The notes below the pieces were generated by a model that ran no database searches, was not told where the DNA came from, and saw only the letters and a program-made list of their open reading frames with translations. Shown piece after piece: positions 62,628-64,000 of a stretch of DNA of 64,000 nt (positions are counted from its first letter, which is position 1; every line of letters starts with the position of its first letter). A program made the position numbers and the translations under genes. The stretch comes from Fervidicola ferrireducens (lineage in GTDB: Bacteria; Bacillota; Thermosediminibacteria; Thermosediminibacterales; Thermosediminibacteraceae). The stretch covers positions 1 through 64,000 of the forward strand of contig NZ_LOED01000001.1 in NCBI RefSeq assembly GCF_001562425.1, given 5' to 3'.

Positions 62628-62660
62628 CAAAGCCCAAAGGGTTTTTGGCAATAACCAACT

Positions 62661-62736
62661 ACCCCTTATAGCCAGGGCGGTTTACGGCCGCCCGGTAGAG
62701 ACTTCCAGGCCATATTCCTGGAATTATATAAGGGTA
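62661..62736 (-). promoter_or_regulatory. Guanine-sensing purine riboswitch aptamer
   Basis: Minus strand carries the purine-aptamer core in order: TATAATTCCAGGAATATGG, AGTCTCTACC, GGCCGTAAACC and GGCTATAAGG. P1 is CCCTTATA with TATAAGGG; P2 and P3 hairpins are complete. The base that pairs with the ligand is C (GGCTATAAG), so guanine or hypoxanthine rather than adenine. Bound ligand should favour the terminator and turn off de novo purine synthesis. Confidence 0.92.
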
Positions 62737-62773
62737 CCGGAAAAGTATTCAATTTGTTCGTTCAACTAAATAC

Positions 62774-62802
62774 ATAATACTACATTTTGACCAAATAATC
62801 AA
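62774..62802 (-). promoter_or_regulatory. Sigma-A promoter of the purine operon
   Basis: Minus strand: -35 TTGATT (62802-62797), 17-bp spacer, -10 TATTAT (62779-62774). The transcript would begin about 30 nt before the aptamer. Confidence 0.72.
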
Positions 62803-62806
62803 GTAA

Positions 62807-62819
62807 AATTCCGAACAAT
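62807..62819. promoter_or_regulatory. Candidate PurBox (PurR-binding site)
   Basis: AATTCCGAACAAT matches the B. subtilis PurBox AWWWCCGAACWWT and lies directly upstream of the -35 box. The second, inverted box that PurR normally needs at about 17-nt spacing is not evident; an imperfect GTTCG lies 50 bp away. Confidence 0.4.
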
Positions 62820-62847
62820 ACACTTTATTTTTTTGAATATCGTACGT

Positions 62848-63993
62848 TTATATTTGTTTTAAAAACTGATAGATTCTTTCCATTGCCTTTTCAATGTTAT
62901 CCATAGATGCAGCATAAGAAATTCTTACAAAACCCTGGCCGCTTTCGCCGAAGGCACTCCCGGGCACTACGGCCACCTTCATCTCATAAAGTAGCCTATT
63001 TGCGAATTCTTCGGACGAAAGGCCTGTGTTTTTAATCGAAGGGAAGATGTAAAAGGCCCCTCTTGGCTCAAAGCACTCAAGTCCCATATTCTTTAAGCTG
63101 CTATAGACGAACACCCTCCTCCTGTCGTATTCTTCTCTCATCCTTTTTATATCTTCGTCGCCGTTTCTCAAAGCCTCAACAGCCGCATATTGCGCCATAG
63201 TAGGGGCACAAGTTACGCTGTACTGGTGGACTTTCAGCAATTCTTCCGCCAATCCTTCGGGAGCGGCAAGATAACCCAGTCTCCAACCGGTCATGGAATA
63301 GGCTTTCGAAAAACCGCCTATCGTAACGGTCCTTTCCCGCATCCCCGGAATGGCGGCGAAGGCGGTGTGCTCCACCCCATAAGTGAGTTCAGCATAGATT
63401 TCGTCGGATACGACAATTAAATCATATTTTTCGGCGACCTTCGCAATGTTCATGAGCTCCTCGCGGCTCATGATGGCTCCAGTTGGATTGTTGGGATAGG
63501 AGAGCATGAGCACTTTAGACCTGGACGTCACGTGCTTTTCCAGAACTTCCGGCATTAAAGCAAAACCGTCCTTCATATACGTGGGCACGGAAACCGGTCT
63601 TCCTCCGGCAAGGACCACGCAAGGTTTATACGCCACGAAAGCGGGCTCTGGGATGAGCACTTCATCGCCCGGATTTAGCAACGTTCTCATCGCCACATCT
63701 ATAGCTTCACTTGCTCCTATCGTCACGATGATTTCTTTTTCAGGGCTGTAAGAGAGGCCGAAACGGCGTTTTAAATAATTGGCTATCTCCGAGCGGAGCT
63801 CCATAATTCCCGGATTGGGTGTATACGAAGTCCTTCCTTCGTCCAATGCTTTCTTAGCCGCCTCCCTTATATGCGGGGGCGTGACAAAGTCCGGCTCTCC
63901 TATGCAGAGCGAAATCGCATCTGGCATCTGATTTACAAGGTTGAAAAAGTATCTTATTGTGGAAAATGTTACTTCTTTTACTCTATCAGCCAC
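62848..63993 (-). CDS. PLP-dependent class I/II aminotransferase (AspB/PatA-like)
   Basis: 381 residues, fold-type I. SLCIGEPDFVTPPHI and TSYTPNPGIMELR near the start, LSYPNNPTGAIMSREEL, DEIYAELTYG (PLP Asp/Tyr), GFSKAYSMTGWRLGYLAAP (Schiff-base Lys about 233) and FVRISYAASMDNIEKAMER (substrate Arg). Exact amino donor is uncertain: aspartate, alanine or aromatic amino acids fit this subgroup. Apparent start GTG 63993 lies 7 bp from the window edge, so its ribosome site cannot be judged and a longer start is possible. Ends 46 bp before the PurBox region, with no strong terminator seen. Confidence 0.88.
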   Translation of the reverse strand: MADRVKEVTFSTIRYFFNLVNQMPDAISLCIGEPDFVTPPHIREAAKKALDEGRTSYTPNPGIMELRSEIANYLKRRFGLSYSPEKEIIVTIGASEAIDVAMRTLLNPGDEVLIPEPAFVAYKPCVVLAGGRPVSVPTYMKDGFALMPEVLEKHVTSRSKVLMLSYPNNPTGAIMSREELMNIAKVAEKYDLIVVSDEIYAELTYGVEHTAFAAIPGMRERTVTIGGFSKAYSMTGWRLGYLAAPEGLAEELLKVHQYSVTCAPTMAQYAAVEALRNGDEDIKRMREEYDRRRVFVYSSLKNMGLECFEPRGAFYIFPSIKNTGLSSEEFANRLLYEMKVAVVPGSAFGESGQGFVRISYAASMDNIEKAMERIYQFLKQI

Positions 63994-64000
63994 GTATTTT

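Noticed and set aside
62544-62651. N-terminal extension of purK of 36 residues
   Set aside because: It would be read from the riboswitch terminator and leader; the ATG at 62543 has the ribosome site and the conserved family start.
62661-62736. Adenine-type riboswitch
   Set aside because: The ligand-pairing base is C in GGCTATAAG; adenine aptamers have U.
62755-62767. Second PurBox
   Set aside because: GTTCG is followed by T rather than G and the spacing to the first box is about 50 bp, not about 17.
1-64000. CRISPR arrays, rRNA and tRNA genes
   Set aside because: No regularly spaced repeats and no recognisable tRNA or rRNA segments were seen on either strand.

Overview
The window reads as chromosomal DNA of an anaerobic, spore-forming, amino-acid-fermenting and CO/H2/formate-metabolising clostridium, most like the thermophilic Thermoanaerobacterales/Thermosediminibacterales group. 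Pointers are a Ni-CO dehydrogenase, [FeFe] hydrogenases, a selenocysteine formate dehydrogenase, a tungsten-type aldehyde oxidoreductase, D-ornithine aminomutase, the spore protein SspI, Gram-positive Shine-Dalgarno sites and frequent TTG/GTG starts. Species cannot be fixed from sequence alone. Almost all genes are on the minus strand, so operons read from high to low coordinates. I saw no tRNA, rRNA or CRISPR array.

Region 1 (1-11.6 kb), one-carbon, redox and selenium. A ferredoxin, selenocysteine formate dehydrogenase and [FeFe] hydrogenase form an operon (6862-3324) that resembles a hydrogen-dependent CO2 reductase. Directly downstream lies cooF-cooS-cooC (CO dehydrogenase, its ferredoxin and its nickel ATPase). 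Both operons have a TTGACA-17-TANNNT promoter followed by a nearly identical 18-bp Rex-type (NADH-sensing) operator. Upstream are a probable sensory [FeFe] hydrogenase and an operon of polyferredoxin, tungsten-type AOR, ThiS-like sulfur carrier and a 97-residue protein with two adjacent in-frame UGA codons and a bacterial SECIS hairpin. I judge the last a tandem-selenocysteine protein; it is the most striking item here.

Region 2 (11.7-22.4 kb), histidine degradation: hutH, a YjiH-family membrane protein, a divergent urocanase paralogue, an AraC-type regulator, hutU, ftcD, hutI and a cyclodeaminase. The formimino group ends as methenyl-THF, feeding the same one-carbon pool.

Region 3 (22.7-31.6 kb): two small spore-linked genes, an ABC importer with a DUF3798 lipoprotein, a sirtuin, a LysR regulator, sfsA and a membrane protein.

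Region 4 (31.6-46.4 kb), ornithine/arginine catabolism: oraS/oraE, ortA/ortB, ord, ornithine racemase, a RocB-like peptidase, a MutL-like protein, two NhaC-type antiporters and a RocR-like sigma-54 activator. Four -24/-12 promoters with GCAAA/TTTGC inverted repeats upstream tie these genes into one sigma-54 regulon.

Region 5 (46.4-51 kb): DUF1284 and thioredoxin-like genes, a zinc-finger-less TnpB-family element with a structured RNA-like 3' end, a CCA-adding enzyme and a phosphodiesterase.

Region 6 (51-64 kb): the purine operon purK-E-C-S-Q-L-F-M-N-H-D under a guanine riboswitch with terminator and a probable PurBox, then an aminotransferase.
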